NCBI GenBank assembly: GCA_963522035.1
Contig: CAUQYP010000005.1
Location: 1-64,000, forward strand
Source: Noviherbaspirillum_A sp963522035
GTDB lineage: Bacteria > Pseudomonadota > Gammaproteobacteria > Burkholderiales > Burkholderiaceae_D
Direction: 5' to 3'
DNA length: 64,000 bases
The number at the start of each line of letters is the position of its first letter. Within the stretch, counting starts at the first letter, position 1. Below are positions 25,687 through 45,372 of the stretch, piece by piece. The position numbers were made by a program, and so were the translations under genes. Below the pieces are notes generated by a model that was not told the origin of the DNA, made no database searches, and was given only the letters and a program-made list of their open reading frames with translations.

Positions 25687-25962
25687 CTATTTCTTAGCCT
25701 TCTTGTCAGCCGCATGACCCTTGAACGTACGGGTCACCGCGAATTCGCCGAGCTTGTGACCGACCATGTTTTCGGAGACATACACCGGCACGTGTTGGCG
25801 ACCGTTATGCACAGCGATGGTCAGGCCGATGAAGTCCGGCATGATGGTCGAACGACGGGACCAGGTCTTGATGGGCTTCTTGTCCTTGGTCGCCTGAGCG
25901 GTCTCGACTTTTTTCACCAGGTGGGCGTCGCAAAACGGCCCTTTTTTCAATGAACGTGTCAT
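25687..25962 (-). CDS. rpsS: Ribosomal protein uS19
   Basis: uS19 is a 30S head protein near uS13. The 91-residue product starts MTRSLKKGPFCDAHLVKKVE and has GLTIAVHNGRQHVPVYVSEN, both typical. Confidence 0.97.
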   Translation of the reverse strand: MTRSLKKGPFCDAHLVKKVETAQATKDKKPIKTWSRRSTIMPDFIGLTIAVHNGRQHVPVYVSENMVGHKLGEFAVTRTFKGHAADKKAKK

Positions 25963-25971
25963 GGTTATTCC

Positions 25972-26799
25972 TTATTTCTTGCCGCGGCGAGAGACGATCA
26001 TCGAAGTCGTGCGCTTGTTGCGACGCGTCTTCTTGCCCTTGGTCTGTTGACCCCATGGCGATACCGGGTGACGGCCAGCAGCGGTCTTGCCCTCGCCACC
26101 ACCGTGCGGGTGATCGACCGGGTTCATCACGACACCGCGAACGGTAGGACGGACACCGCGCCAGCGCATTGCACCGGCTTTACCGATCTTGCGCAGGTTG
26201 TGCTCGCCGTTGCCGACTTCACCGATGGTTGCACGGCACTCGATGTGCACGCGGCGAACTTCACCGGAACGCAGGCGAACCTGGGCGTAAGTGCCTTCAC
26301 GCGCCATCAGCACGACGCCGGCGCCCGCGGTACGGGCCATTTGCGCGCCTTTGCCTGGCAGCATCTCGACGCAGTGCATCGTGGTACCGACCGGAATATT
26401 GCGCAGCGGCAGGCAGTTGCCCGACTTGATCGGCGCTTCAGAGCCGTTCATGACGGTGTCGCCAACCGACATGCCTTTGGTGGCGATAATGTACTTGCGC
26501 TCGCCATCCGCGTAGCACAGCAGCGCAATGTGCGCACTGCGGTTCGGATCGTATTCAACGCGTTCGACTTTCGCCGGGATGCCGTCCTTGTTGCGACGGA
26601 AATCAACCACGCGATAGTGCTGCTTGTGACCACCGCCGATATGGCGAGTGGTGATGTGACCGTTGTTGTTACGACCGGCGGTCTTGGACTTCTTTTCGAT
26701 CAGGGCTGCAAACGGACGACCCTTGTACAGGTCGGGCGTGACCACCTTGACCATACCGCGCCGTGCAGGCGAGGTTGGTTTCATTTTAACGAGAGCCAT
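25972..26799 (-). CDS. rplB: Ribosomal protein uL2
   Basis: uL2 is required for subunit association and peptidyl transferase function. The 275-residue product has the conserved C-terminal GVVMNPVDHPHGGGEGKTAA, with the essential histidine region. Its start overlaps the last base of the rplW stop. Confidence 0.97.
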   Translation of the reverse strand: MALVKMKPTSPARRGMVKVVTPDLYKGRPFAALIEKKSKTAGRNNNGHITTRHIGGGHKQHYRVVDFRRNKDGIPAKVERVEYDPNRSAHIALLCYADGERKYIIATKGMSVGDTVMNGSEAPIKSGNCLPLRNIPVGTTMHCVEMLPGKGAQMARTAGAGVVLMAREGTYAQVRLRSGEVRRVHIECRATIGEVGNGEHNLRKIGKAGAMRWRGVRPTVRGVVMNPVDHPHGGGEGKTAAGRHPVSPWGQQTKGKKTRRNKRTTSMIVSRRGKK

Positions 26800-27113
26800 T
26801 ATTTAGCCTCCTCGGTGAAATTGATTTCCTGACCGGGCTTCAGGCAAACAAATGCGCGGCGGGTATGGTTGCGACGACCGGTAAAACGGCCCGAACGCTT
26901 TTGCTTGCCTTCGCGGTTTGCTACCTGGACCGACTCAACCTGGACCTTGAACAGCATCTCGACAGCGGCCTTGATCTCGAGCTTGTTGGCGTCCGGCGCC
27001 ACCAGGAAAACGACTTGCTCGTTTTTCTCTGCGACGAAGGTAGCCTTCTCGGATATAACCGGCGCCAGCAGCACTTTCATCAGGCGCTCTTCGCTATGTT
27101 TCACGTTGTTCAT
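26799..27113 (-). CDS. rplW: Ribosomal protein uL23
   Basis: uL23 forms the chaperone and SRP docking site at the tunnel exit. The 104-residue product has VLLAPVISEKATFVAEKNEQ and the C-terminal GRRNHTRRAFVCLKPGQEIN. Its ATG overlaps the rplD stop by four bases, supporting the start MNNVKHSEERL. Confidence 0.97.
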   Translation of the reverse strand: MNNVKHSEERLMKVLLAPVISEKATFVAEKNEQVVFLVAPDANKLEIKAAVEMLFKVQVESVQVANREGKQKRSGRFTGRRNHTRRAFVCLKPGQEINFTEEAK

Positions 27114-27730
27114 GCCAGCATCTCCTCAATCTTGGCCAGTGCGGCCTTGGTGATCAGGATCTTCTTGTAGTGAACCAGCGATACCGGGTCGGCATGGCGC
27201 GGCTCGCAAACCAGCACGTGCGGCAGGTTGCGCGAAGCCAGCAACAGGTTTTCATCAAGGTTGTCAGTGATCACCAGCACGGAGTCCAGCCCCATGTCTT
27301 TCAGTTTCTGCGCCAGCAGCTTGGTCTTGGGCGCATCGACCGACAGGTCTTCAATAATGGACAAACGGTCTTCACGAGCCAATTGCGAGAGGATCGAGCA
27401 GATACCTGCGCGATACATTTTCTTGTTGACCTTGTGCGTGAAGTTTTCATCAGGCGAATTCGGGAAAATCCGACCGCCTCCGCGCCACAGGGGCGACGAC
27501 GACATACCGGCGCGGGCGCGGCCCGTACCTTTTTGACGCCATGGCTTCTTGGTCGTGTGATGAACTTCTTCACGATCCTTTTGCTTGCGGTTGCCGCTAC
27601 GGGCATTGGCCTGGTAGGCCACCACGATCTGGTGAATCAGCGCTTCATTGTAGTCGCGACCGAAAATGGTGTCCGGCGCTGCAACGTTCGATGCAGCCTG
27701 GCCCTGGTCGTTCAGGAGCTTGAGTTCCAT
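27110..27730 (-). CDS. rplD: Ribosomal protein uL4
   Basis: uL4 is a tunnel-wall protein and, in E. coli, the regulator of the S10 operon. The 206-residue product has the KKPWRQKGTGRARAGMSSSP tunnel loop and starts MELKLLNDQGQAASNVA. It lies three bases after rplC. Confidence 0.97.
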   Translation of the reverse strand: MELKLLNDQGQAASNVAAPDTIFGRDYNEALIHQIVVAYQANARSGNRKQKDREEVHHTTKKPWRQKGTGRARAGMSSSPLWRGGGRIFPNSPDENFTHKVNKKMYRAGICSILSQLAREDRLSIIEDLSVDAPKTKLLAQKLKDMGLDSVLVITDNLDENLLLASRNLPHVLVCEPRHADPVSLVHYKKILITKAALAKIEEMLA

Positions 27731-27733
27731 CGC

Positions 27734-28402
27734 TTATGCCCCCTTCTTTGCTTTGACTTTGATGGCCGGGAACACCACGACCTGGCCATTCTTGGCGCCG
27801 GGCACGGCGCCCTTGACCAGCAGCAGCTGGCGATCGGCATCGATACGTGCGATTTCGAGATTCTGGGTCGTCACAGTGACGTCACCCATATGACCGGTCA
27901 TGCGCTTACCCGGGAAAACACGACCCGGGTCCTGCGCCATACCGATGGAACCCGGCACGTTGTGCGAACGCGAGTTACCGTGGGATGCGCGGCCGGATGC
28001 GAAGTTGTGCCGCTTGATGGTACCGGCATAACCCTTACCGATGGAGGTGCCTTGCACGTCCACTTTCTGGCCAACTTCGAACAGGCTGACAGGAACGACA
28101 TCACCGACCTTGAGTTCGGCGACGCGCTCTGCGCTGATACGGAATTCCTTGAGTACGGTGCCAGCTTCGACGCCTGCTTTTGCGTAGTGACCGGCGGCTG
28201 CCTTGTTCACACGCGAAGCGCGACGCTGACCGAATGCGACCTGAACAGCGGTATAACCGTCCGTTTCAGGCGTTTTGATTTGAGTCACACGGTTGTTGGA
28301 CACGTCCAGCACGGTAACAGGAATCGAGCTCCCGTCATCCGTGAAGATGCGCATCATGCCAACCTTGCGACCAACCAGGCCTTGGCCTTGATCTTGGTTC
28401 AT
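27734..28402 (-). CDS. rplC: Ribosomal protein uL3
   Basis: uL3 is an early 23S-binding assembly protein reaching the peptidyl transferase centre. The 222-residue product starts MNQDQGQGLVGRKVGMMRIF. Its central extension reads ASHGNSRSHNVPGSIGMAQD then PGRVFPGKRMTGHMG. ATGGAGAAAAA precedes the start. It is the first gene after the promoter/terminator spacer 28403-28570, so it heads the S10 set proper here. Confidence 0.97.
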   Translation of the reverse strand: MNQDQGQGLVGRKVGMMRIFTDDGSSIPVTVLDVSNNRVTQIKTPETDGYTAVQVAFGQRRASRVNKAAAGHYAKAGVEAGTVLKEFRISAERVAELKVGDVVPVSLFEVGQKVDVQGTSIGKGYAGTIKRHNFASGRASHGNSRSHNVPGSIGMAQDPGRVFPGKRMTGHMGDVTVTTQNLEIARIDADRQLLLVKGAVPGAKNGQVVVFPAIKVKAKKGA

Positions 28403-28467
28403 TTTTTCTCCATTCCCGCCTGCGATTGGGCGGGGCTGATGTTGTGCTACTTGACTACCGGCTCTGC

Positions 28468-28499
28468 AAAAAACAAAGCCGGCCTTAAACTAAGCCGGC
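28468..28499 (-). terminator. Intrinsic-terminator-like hairpin between rpsJ and rplC
   Basis: On the minus strand, GCCGGC (28499-28494), a 10-base loop and GCCGGC (28483-28478) are followed by TTTGTTTTTT (28477-28468). This is the best intrinsic-terminator shape inside the long ribosomal unit. It would limit read-through from the str genes into rplC. A promoter-like sequence (28501-28529) lies directly upstream. Confidence 0.65.
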
Positions 28500-28500
28500 A

Positions 28501-28529
28501 ATTATAACGCGGGACTTTGCCCCATACAA
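28501..28529 (-). promoter_or_regulatory. Promoter candidate for rplC and the S10 set
   Basis: On the minus strand, TTGTAT (28529-28524), a 17-base spacer and a perfect TATAAT (28506-28501) precede rplC by about 100 bases. The expected start point (about 28492-28496) falls inside the first arm of the terminator-like hairpin. Transcripts begun here would therefore lack most of that arm and escape it. Confidence 0.55.
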
Positions 28530-28570
28530 CAGAAAGTTGGTGAAGTCAAAGCCCCGCGAGACAAAAAACC

Positions 28571-28900
28571 TTATTGCAGCTTGATTTCGACGTCGACGCC
28601 TGCAGGCAGGTCGAGCTTCATCAATGCGTCGACGGTCTTGTCGGTCGGGTCGACGATGTCCATCAGGCGTTGGTGCGTGCGGATCTCGAACTGGTCGCGC
28701 GAAGTCTTGTTTACGTGCGGCGAACGCAGGATATCGAAGCGCTCGATACGGGTAGGCAGAGGCACAGGGCCTTTGACCACGGCACCGGTACGCTTGGCGG
28801 TCTCGACGATTTCCTGTGCGGACTGGTCGATCAGACGGTAATCGAATGCCTTCAGGCGGATACGGATTTTCTGGTTCAGCTTGGTAACTGGGGTCGACAT
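28571..28900 (-). CDS. rpsJ: Ribosomal protein uS10 (NusE)
   Basis: uS10 is a 30S head protein and, as NusE, pairs with NusB and NusG in antitermination and transcription-translation coupling. The 109-residue product has NQKIRIRLKAFDYRLIDQSA and SPHVNKTSRDQFEIRTHQRL. It carries six extra N-terminal residues (MSTPVTKL before NQKIRI) compared with the usual 103. No internal Met offers another start, and GGAAG precedes the ATG. Confidence 0.96.
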   Translation of the reverse strand: MSTPVTKLNQKIRIRLKAFDYRLIDQSAQEIVETAKRTGAVVKGPVPLPTRIERFDILRSPHVNKTSRDQFEIRTHQRLMDIVDPTDKTVDALMKLDLPAGVDVEIKLQ

Positions 28901-28924
28901 GAAATTCTTCCTTAAAAGAGCGAG

Positions 28925-28948
28925 CCGCGGACGGCTGTCCGTCCGCGG
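28925..28948 (-). other. Perfect hairpin between tuf copy 1 and rpsJ
   Basis: The 10-bp arms CCGCGGACGG (28925-28934) and CCGTCCGCGG (28939-28948) close a 4-base loop. On the minus strand the nearest T-run (TTTT) starts several bases later, so it is not a clean terminator. It may be a processing or mRNA-stability element separating the very abundant tuf message from rpsJ. Confidence 0.5.
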
Positions 28949-28981
28949 TAATGATGAGTCAGATAAAGACGTCTACTGCTA

Positions 28982-30172
<1,191 letters not shown>

Positions 30173-30210
30173 TTTATTCTTCCTTCAAAAAGAACGATGT
30201 CTTTGACTGC

Positions 30211-30240
30211 AAAATGCCGGCCCTGAATGCCAGGGCCGGC
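30211..30240 (-). terminator. Hairpin with T-run between fusA and tuf copy 1
   Basis: The 10-bp arms GCCGGCCCTG (30216-30225) and CAGGGCCGGC (30231-30240) with a 5-base loop sit nine bases after the fusA stop. On the minus strand ATTTTGC follows. This may be a partial terminator or a 3'-end stabiliser, since tuf lies downstream on the same strand. Confidence 0.5.
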
Positions 30241-30249
30241 GTGCGGGAA

Positions 30250-32355
<2,106 letters not shown>

Positions 32356-32485
32356 GATTGATCCTAAATCGTTTAATGAACAAAACCGAGCGCCATTTTT
32401 TGAGTAAAAAAATGTGCCCGGCTTCGTACAGATTGCAGAGATGAAAACCCGCTACGCGCAGCGCGGCAGAGGGCCGTCCCTATTC

Positions 32486-32956
32486 TTAGAAGCGGAAGTG
32501 CGAGAATGCCTTGTTCGCTTCCGCCATGCGATGGACTTCATCGCGCTTCTTCATCGCGCCGCCACGACCTTCGGCGGCTTCCATCAGTTCGCCACCCAGA
32601 CGCTGCGGCATCGACTTTTCGCTGCGCTTCTTGGCAGCTTCGCGCAACCAGCGCATGGACAGCGCTGCGCGGCGGACCGGGCGCACTTCGACCGGCACCT
32701 GGTAGTTCGCACCACCGACGCGGCGGGACTTCACCTCGACCATCGGCTTGCAATTCGTCAGTGCTGCGGAGAACACTTCCAGCGGGTCCTTGCCGGACTT
32801 GGTCTGGATGTACTCGAATGCGCCATAAATGATGTTTTCGGCGACCGACTTCTTGCCGGACAACATCAGGGTATTGACAAACTTGGCGACATCTACATTG
32901 CCGAATTTTGGGTCCGGCAGGATTTCCCGTTTGGGAACTTCACGACGACGTGGCAT
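32486..32956 (-). CDS. rpsG: Ribosomal protein uS7
   Basis: uS7 nucleates assembly of the 30S head and, in E. coli, represses the str operon. The 156-residue product starts MPRRREVPKREILPDPKFGN and has ALSMRWLREAAKKRSEKSMP. It lies 136 bases from rpsL in a spacer with a GGCCAG/CTGGCC stem. Confidence 0.97.
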   Translation of the reverse strand: MPRRREVPKREILPDPKFGNVDVAKFVNTLMLSGKKSVAENIIYGAFEYIQTKSGKDPLEVFSAALTNCKPMVEVKSRRVGGANYQVPVEVRPVRRAALSMRWLREAAKKRSEKSMPQRLGGELMEAAEGRGGAMKKRDEVHRMAEANKAFSHFRF

Positions 32957-33092
32957 TTCAATTCCTTTCGATCTTCAGTTGAGCTGCAGTACGACTTCTA
33001 CTACCCGCCCGCGGCCAGCCATGCAGACTGGCCACTTACTCGACCCATATGGGGCCGATACCTTGTTCCACAGCGCTGCTGCGGAAATACGA

Positions 33093-33476
33093 TTACTTCT
33101 TGCCGGCCTTGGCACGCTTGGTGCCGTACTTCGAGCGAGCCTGCTTGCGGTCCTTGACGCCCTGGGTATCCAGCGCGCCGCGCACCATGTGGTAACGCAC
33201 ACCCGGCAAGTCCTTGACGCGACCGCCGCGCAGCAGCACGACACTATGCTCCTGCAGGTTGTGGCCTTCACCGCCGATATACGAAATGACTTCGAAACCG
33301 TTGGTCAGGCGTACCTTGGCGACCTTGCGCAGTGCCGAGTTCGGCTTCTTTGGGGTCGTGGTGTAGACGCGGGTGCAGACGCCGCGCTTTTGCGGGCTGT
33401 TTTCCAGCGCCGGCGATTTGCTCTTCACCGCGGCGGAAACGCGCGGGTGGCGAATCAGTTGATTGATGGTTGGCAT
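33093..33476 (-). CDS. rpsL: Ribosomal protein uS12
   Basis: uS12 monitors decoding at the A site. The 127-residue product starts MPTINQLIRHPRVSAAVKSK. It carries Lys43 (TTTPKKPNS) and Lys88 (RGGRVKDLPG), the residues whose change gives streptomycin resistance, so this locus reads as wild type. Three residues longer at the C-terminus than E. coli. I rejected a 17-codon N-terminal extension. First gene of the superoperon. Confidence 0.97.
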   Translation of the reverse strand: MPTINQLIRHPRVSAAVKSKSPALENSPQKRGVCTRVYTTTPKKPNSALRKVAKVRLTNGFEVISYIGGEGHNLQEHSVVLLRGGRVKDLPGVRYHMVRGALDTQGVKDRKQARSKYGTKRAKAGKK

Positions 33477-33679
33477 CGTTCCTAATCCAACAAAATTACA
33501 GCATTTAAAAGAAATACCCTGACACAACGTGTTTCGGGAGCGAAAACTTGGGAAGCTTGCGGATGGACAGGACGTTCATCACGCGTTCGATTCAGCTGCG
33601 GGGCATAGAGCGTGCCGTGGGTGGGAACTGCGGACCAAAGAGCGCTTAAGCCTGGAAAGCTTAAATTCGAGAACTCGCG
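33477..33679 (-). promoter_or_regulatory. Untranslated leader of the str operon
   Basis: About 195 bases lie between the predicted start point (near 33673) and rpsL. They hold a TTAAGC/GCTTAA stem near the 5' end and otherwise no coding potential I trust. A leader this long leaves room for translational or attenuation control. None is proven by sequence alone. Confidence 0.45.
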
Positions 33680-33708
33680 AGTATATTCTCGTCAAGCGAC
33701 GGGGTCAA
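33680..33708 (-). promoter_or_regulatory. Strong promoter of the rpsL-rplQ superoperon
   Basis: On the minus strand, TTGACC (33708-33703), a 17-base spacer and TATACT (33685-33680) match consensus at 5/6 and 5/6. This is the expected position for the str promoter, about 200 bases upstream of rpsL. Confidence 0.75.
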
Positions 33709-33810
33709 CTTTTCTTTGTCCGGGAAAACAGCGGCCATCGGTTTGCCGATGATTGCCGGCAAGTCGGGCACTTTACAGGATAATGTCGGGCTTTCCACAT
33801 CCGCCTCGCC

Positions 33811-35565
33811 ATGGGTTTCGTCCGCAGCCGCCTTGTTTTATTTATTGCCGTCAGTTACCTGCTACTGTCTGCTCTTCCGCTATTGCCGTTGCTGCTCGGC
33901 CGGAGCATCGCTGCGCCGGGCCTGTTACCGGCTGCAACGCTCTTCACCTGGATAGGCGTGTGGGCGTTTTTGAAACGTCCCGCCTATTTTCATCTGCTAC
34001 TGCTTCCGGCCTTCCTCGCACTGCCGGTAGAAATTTATTTGCAGGTCTATTTCGGCCAGAGCATTTCGGTTCATCACCTTGGCGTTCTGGCTGAAACGAG
34101 TCCGCCGGAAACGATGGAATTCCTGGGCAAACAGGTATGGCTGCTGGGCGCCGTGCTAGTGCTTGCGCTTGCCTGGTTCGGGTTGGTCTGGCGCGCGGCG
34201 TGGCGAACCCGGGCGCTCGACTGGAATGGACCTTCGCGGGGCATCGCATGCCTGGTCCTGGGCGTCGGACTGGCGCTTTGGCTTTTCGAAGGAGGCGCCA
34301 CCCGTTTCAGCGCGCCGGTCGTGGCCAGGGGACTTGGCAAGCTGCCGGACTGGGCCCGCGTGGCTGTTGATGACAAGATGCTCGCCCGGAGTTGGCCGTA
34401 TGGGATCGTCATGCACCTCGCGTCGTTCCGGAAAGAGCAGCGCTACCTGGCCCAGTTGGCTGCGCGTAGTACGCTGTTCCGCTTCGGCGCGCACCAGGCC
34501 AGCCGCCAGGAGGTACCACAGGTCGTTGTGATGGTACTTGGCGAGTCGTCGCGTGCGGACCGGTGGAGCCTCAACGGCTACGAACGCAACACCAATCCGC
34601 TGCTTGCAACGGAAGCGAACCTGGTAAGCCTGAGCGACATGATTACGCCGGTATCGGCGACCCGCTTGTCGGTGCCGGTCATTTTGACGCGCAAGCCGGC
34701 GACAAAGAGCCTGCGCGCCGGTTTCTCGGAAACCTCTTTCATCTCGGCCTACCGCGAGGCGGGATTCAAGACCTTCTGGTTGTCGAACCAGATGTCGTTC
34801 GGCGAGTTCGACACGCCGGTTTCCGTGTTCGCTAAAGAAGCGGATGTCACCCGCTTTTTCAATCTGGGCGGGTTCACCAATCGGTCCGACCTTGACGATG
34901 TGCTTCTGGCGCCATTGCGAGCGGCGATTGGCGACGTGGCGCCAAAGAAGTTGATCGTCCTGCATACGCTCGGCAATCACTGGAATTACAGCCATCGCTA
35001 TCCACGTGAATTCGACCGCTGGAAGCCATCGTTGCTGGGCATCGACAAACCGGCATACACGAGTCTTAAACTGAAACCCGAGATCAATAACAGTTATGAC
35101 AATTCAATTCTGTACACCGACTGGCTGTTGTCGCAGGTGATCGACGCCTTGAAGGCCGGGCCGGCGCTGGCGAGCATGATTTATATCGCCGACCATGGCC
35201 AGACGCTGTATGACGGCAACTGCAAGCTGGCCTTCCACGGCCACAACACGCAGTTTGAATTCCATGTGCCGGCGCTGGTCTGGTATTCGGACGATTACGC
35301 CGCGTCACACCCAGACAAGGTGGCGCAACTCAGGCAGCACAAGGCGGCGCCGCTGGCGACAGAAAATATGTTTCACTCGCTGCTCGACCTGGCAGACATC
35401 CGCTACGCTGGCGAGCAACTGGATCGCAGCATCTTCAGCAGCCAGCTGACGCGCCATGTCCGCTATGTCGACAGCTACGGCTGGACCGATTACGACGACG
35501 CCACGCTGAAGGGCGACTGCCGGGAAGTGATAGGACGAAAGCAGCCGTTGCAACGAGAGAAATGA
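33811..35565 (+). CDS. Phosphoethanolamine transferase-like membrane protein (EptA/sulfatase superfamily)
   Basis: Enzymes of this family transfer phosphoethanolamine from phosphatidylethanolamine to lipid A, core heptose or other periplasmic acceptors. The 584-residue product has about four to five N-terminal helices (residues 8-160) and a periplasmic alkaline-phosphatase-fold domain. Catalytic features: GESSRADRWSLNGYERNTNP with Ser247 where EptA has its nucleophilic Thr, LHTLGNHWNYSHRYP (His385, His390), NSYDNSILYTD, IADHG (Asp461-His462) and HGH at 476-478. It is plus-strand, alone between two minus-strand operons. The acceptor is unknown. If it acts on lipid A it could influence polymyxin susceptibility; this is inference. 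Confidence 0.82.
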   Translation: MGFVRSRLVLFIAVSYLLLSALPLLPLLLGRSIAAPGLLPAATLFTWIGVWAFLKRPAYFHLLLLPAFLALPVEIYLQVYFGQSISVHHLGVLAETSPPETMEFLGKQVWLLGAVLVLALAWFGLVWRAAWRTRALDWNGPSRGIACLVLGVGLALWLFEGGATRFSAPVVARGLGKLPDWARVAVDDKMLARSWPYGIVMHLASFRKEQRYLAQLAARSTLFRFGAHQASRQEVPQVVVMVLGESSRADRWSLNGYERNTNPLLATEANLVSLSDMITPVSATRLSVPVILTRKPATKSLRAGFSETSFISAYREAGFKTFWLSNQMSFGEFDTPVSVFAKEADVTRFFNLGGFTNRSDLDDVLLAPLRAAIGDVAPKKLIVLHTLGNHWNYSHRYPREFDRWKPSLLGIDKPAYTSLKLKPEINNSYDNSILYTDWLLSQVIDALKAGPALASMIYIADHGQTLYDGNCKLAFHGHNTQFEFHVPALVWYSDDYAASHPDKVAQLRQHKAAPLATENMFHSLLDLADIRYAGEQLDRSIFSSQLTRHVRYVDSYGWTDYDDATLKGDCREVIGRKQPLQREK

Positions 35566-35610
35566 TGCGTTGAACTTGCCTGCTTCAACGCGCACCTGTG
35601 GTGAAGGCGA

Positions 35611-35640
35611 AAAAAAACCCCGCATCGCTGCGGGGTTTTT
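35611..35640. terminator. Bidirectional terminator between the transferase gene and rpoC
   Basis: The stem CCCCGC (35618-35623)/GCGGGG (35630-35635) is flanked by A-runs upstream and TTTTT downstream, so it has a T-run on both strands. It ends the plus-strand transferase gene and the minus-strand rpoB-rpoC transcript. Confidence 0.9.
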
Positions 35641-35659
35641 GTTTGGCGTCGTAAAACGA

Positions 35660-39901
<4,242 letters not shown>

Positions 39902-40011
39902 CTATCACTCCAGGGTGGCGTGAAAAAACTTGTTTGTAAGACCGAGCGGCAACCGAACATTATCCCCCGGACCGGCATCCTTTGCAGGACACCGCGCCCA
40001 GGGGGGGCAAA

Positions 40012-44118
<4,107 letters not shown>

Positions 44119-44308
44119 GAACACTCCGTGAGTGACAGGAAGGATAGAGAATTCAGGATTCGACACAGGTGGTTCGACGATGTTGCATCACCCCACTCTG
44201 CGAAACCTCAAGTCTCGGCCCTTCAAATCTGTGATTTAATAGACCGCCATGACGGGCGGGTGTTGCATTTTTAACCTGGTTTGAACATCTTCGTCGATTA
44301 TGAAACGC

Positions 44309-44345
44309 AAAAACGACAAAGGAGCCAAAGCCGAACCCCTCCTTT
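44309..44345 (-). terminator. Attenuator-like hairpin in the rplL-rpoB spacer
   Basis: On the minus strand AAAGGAG (44345-44339... read as the complement of CTCCTTT) pairs with CTCCTTT (complement of 44318-44324) around a 14-base G/T-rich loop, followed by GTCGTTTTTGCG. E. coli has a partial terminator between rplL and rpoB that lowers polymerase expression relative to ribosomal proteins. The position and shape here suggest the same role. Confidence 0.5.
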
Positions 44346-44402
44346 CGGATAAGGGCTCTGCACTTTGACTCATGCGCTGTATATCGCGCCAGCAGACTGC
44401 AA

Positions 44403-44780
44403 TTACTTGATTTCTGCTTTTGCGCCAGCTTCTTCCAGCTTCTTCTTCGCCGCGTCAGCGTCAGCTTTCGAAACGCCTTCCTTGACTGGCTTCGGTGCAC
44501 CGTCGACCAGGTCCTTGGCTTCTTTCAAGCCCAGGCCGGTGATTTCGCGGACAGCCTTGATGACGCCAACCTTGTTCGCGCCGAAGTTTTCCAGCACAAC
44601 GGTGAACTCGGTCTGCTCTTCGACAGCCGCTGCTGCGCCGCCGCCAGCTGCAGGACCTGCAACAGACATTGCTGCTGCGGAAACGCCAAACTTCTCTTCG
44701 AATGCCTTCACCAGGTCATTCAGATCCATTACGGACATCTGACCAACTGCTTCGAGGATGTCGTCTTTGCTAATTGCCAT
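44403..44780 (-). CDS. rplL: Ribosomal protein bL12 (L7/L12)
   Basis: bL12 forms the mobile stalk that recruits translation factors. The 125-residue product has the N-terminal dimerisation helices (VMDLNDLVKAFEEKFGVSAA), an Ala/Gly hinge near residues 40-55, and the C-terminal domain (GLKEAKDLVDGAPKPVKEGV). It lies 64 bases after rplJ. Confidence 0.98.
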   Translation of the reverse strand: MAISKDDILEAVGQMSVMDLNDLVKAFEEKFGVSAAAMSVAGPAAGGGAAAAVEEQTEFTVVLENFGANKVGVIKAVREITGLGLKEAKDLVDGAPKPVKEGVSKADADAAKKKLEEAGAKAEIK

Positions 44781-44844
44781 TTGAAACTCCTAAATTGATT
44801 CGATAGTTACATCTAGTCGGTAATGACGTGAACGGACAGCCCGA

Positions 44845-45372
44845 TCAGGCTGCTTCGACTGGCGCTTCGGCTTCCGCCGGGGCGCCGCCACCGTTCTTCT
44901 CTGCCAGGGCGGCGAGTGCACGGGCAAATCCGGAAACCGGCGCCTGCATGATGCCCATCAGCTGGGACAGCAGAACTTCACGGCTAGGGATATTGGCCAG
45001 AGCAGCAACGCCTGCCTTGTCCAGCGCTTTACCTGCGTAGTTACCGCCACGAATGACCAGCTTGTCGTTGCCTTTGGAAAAGTCCGACAGGACTTTGGCA
45101 GCGGCGACAGCATCGTCCGAGATCGCATAGATCAACGGACCGGTCATGTCATTGGCGAGGCTGGAAAACGCGGTACCTTCGACAGCACGGCGAGCTAGCG
45201 TGTTTTTCAACACACGCAGGTACACGCCCTGGTCACGCGCCTTGGAACGCAGTTGCGTCATTTGACCGACCGGGATGCCACGGTATTCAGCCAGTGCGAT
45301 AGTCTGTGCCGATGCAACCTTGGCAGAGATTTCTTCGACTACGGCTTCTTTTTCATTCCGATTGAGACCCAC
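44845..45372 (-). CDS. rplJ: Ribosomal protein uL10
   Basis: uL10 anchors bL12 on the 50S stalk. The 175-residue product starts at a GTG (GTG GGT CTC AAT, MGLNRNEKEAVVEEIS) with GGAG seven bases upstream. A TTG two codons earlier is in frame but only two bases from the GGAG, so I rejected it. Conserved segments: IALAEYRGIPVGQMTQLRSK and YLRVLKNTLARRAVEGT. A long leader (45373-45693) precedes it, as expected for autoregulation by uL10-bL12. Confidence 0.96.
   Translation of the reverse strand: MGLNRNEKEAVVEEISAKVASAQTIALAEYRGIPVGQMTQLRSKARDQGVYLRVLKNTLARRAVEGTAFSSLANDMTGPLIYAISDDAVAAAKVLSDFSKGNDKLVIRGGNYAGKALDKAGVAALANIPSREVLLSQLMGIMQAPVSGFARALAALAEKNGGGAPAEAEAPVEAA

Noticed and set aside
44153..44500. 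115-codon minus-strand frame across the rplL-rpoB spacer
   Set aside because: Overlaps rplL in another frame and crosses the attenuator-like hairpin; no conserved features.
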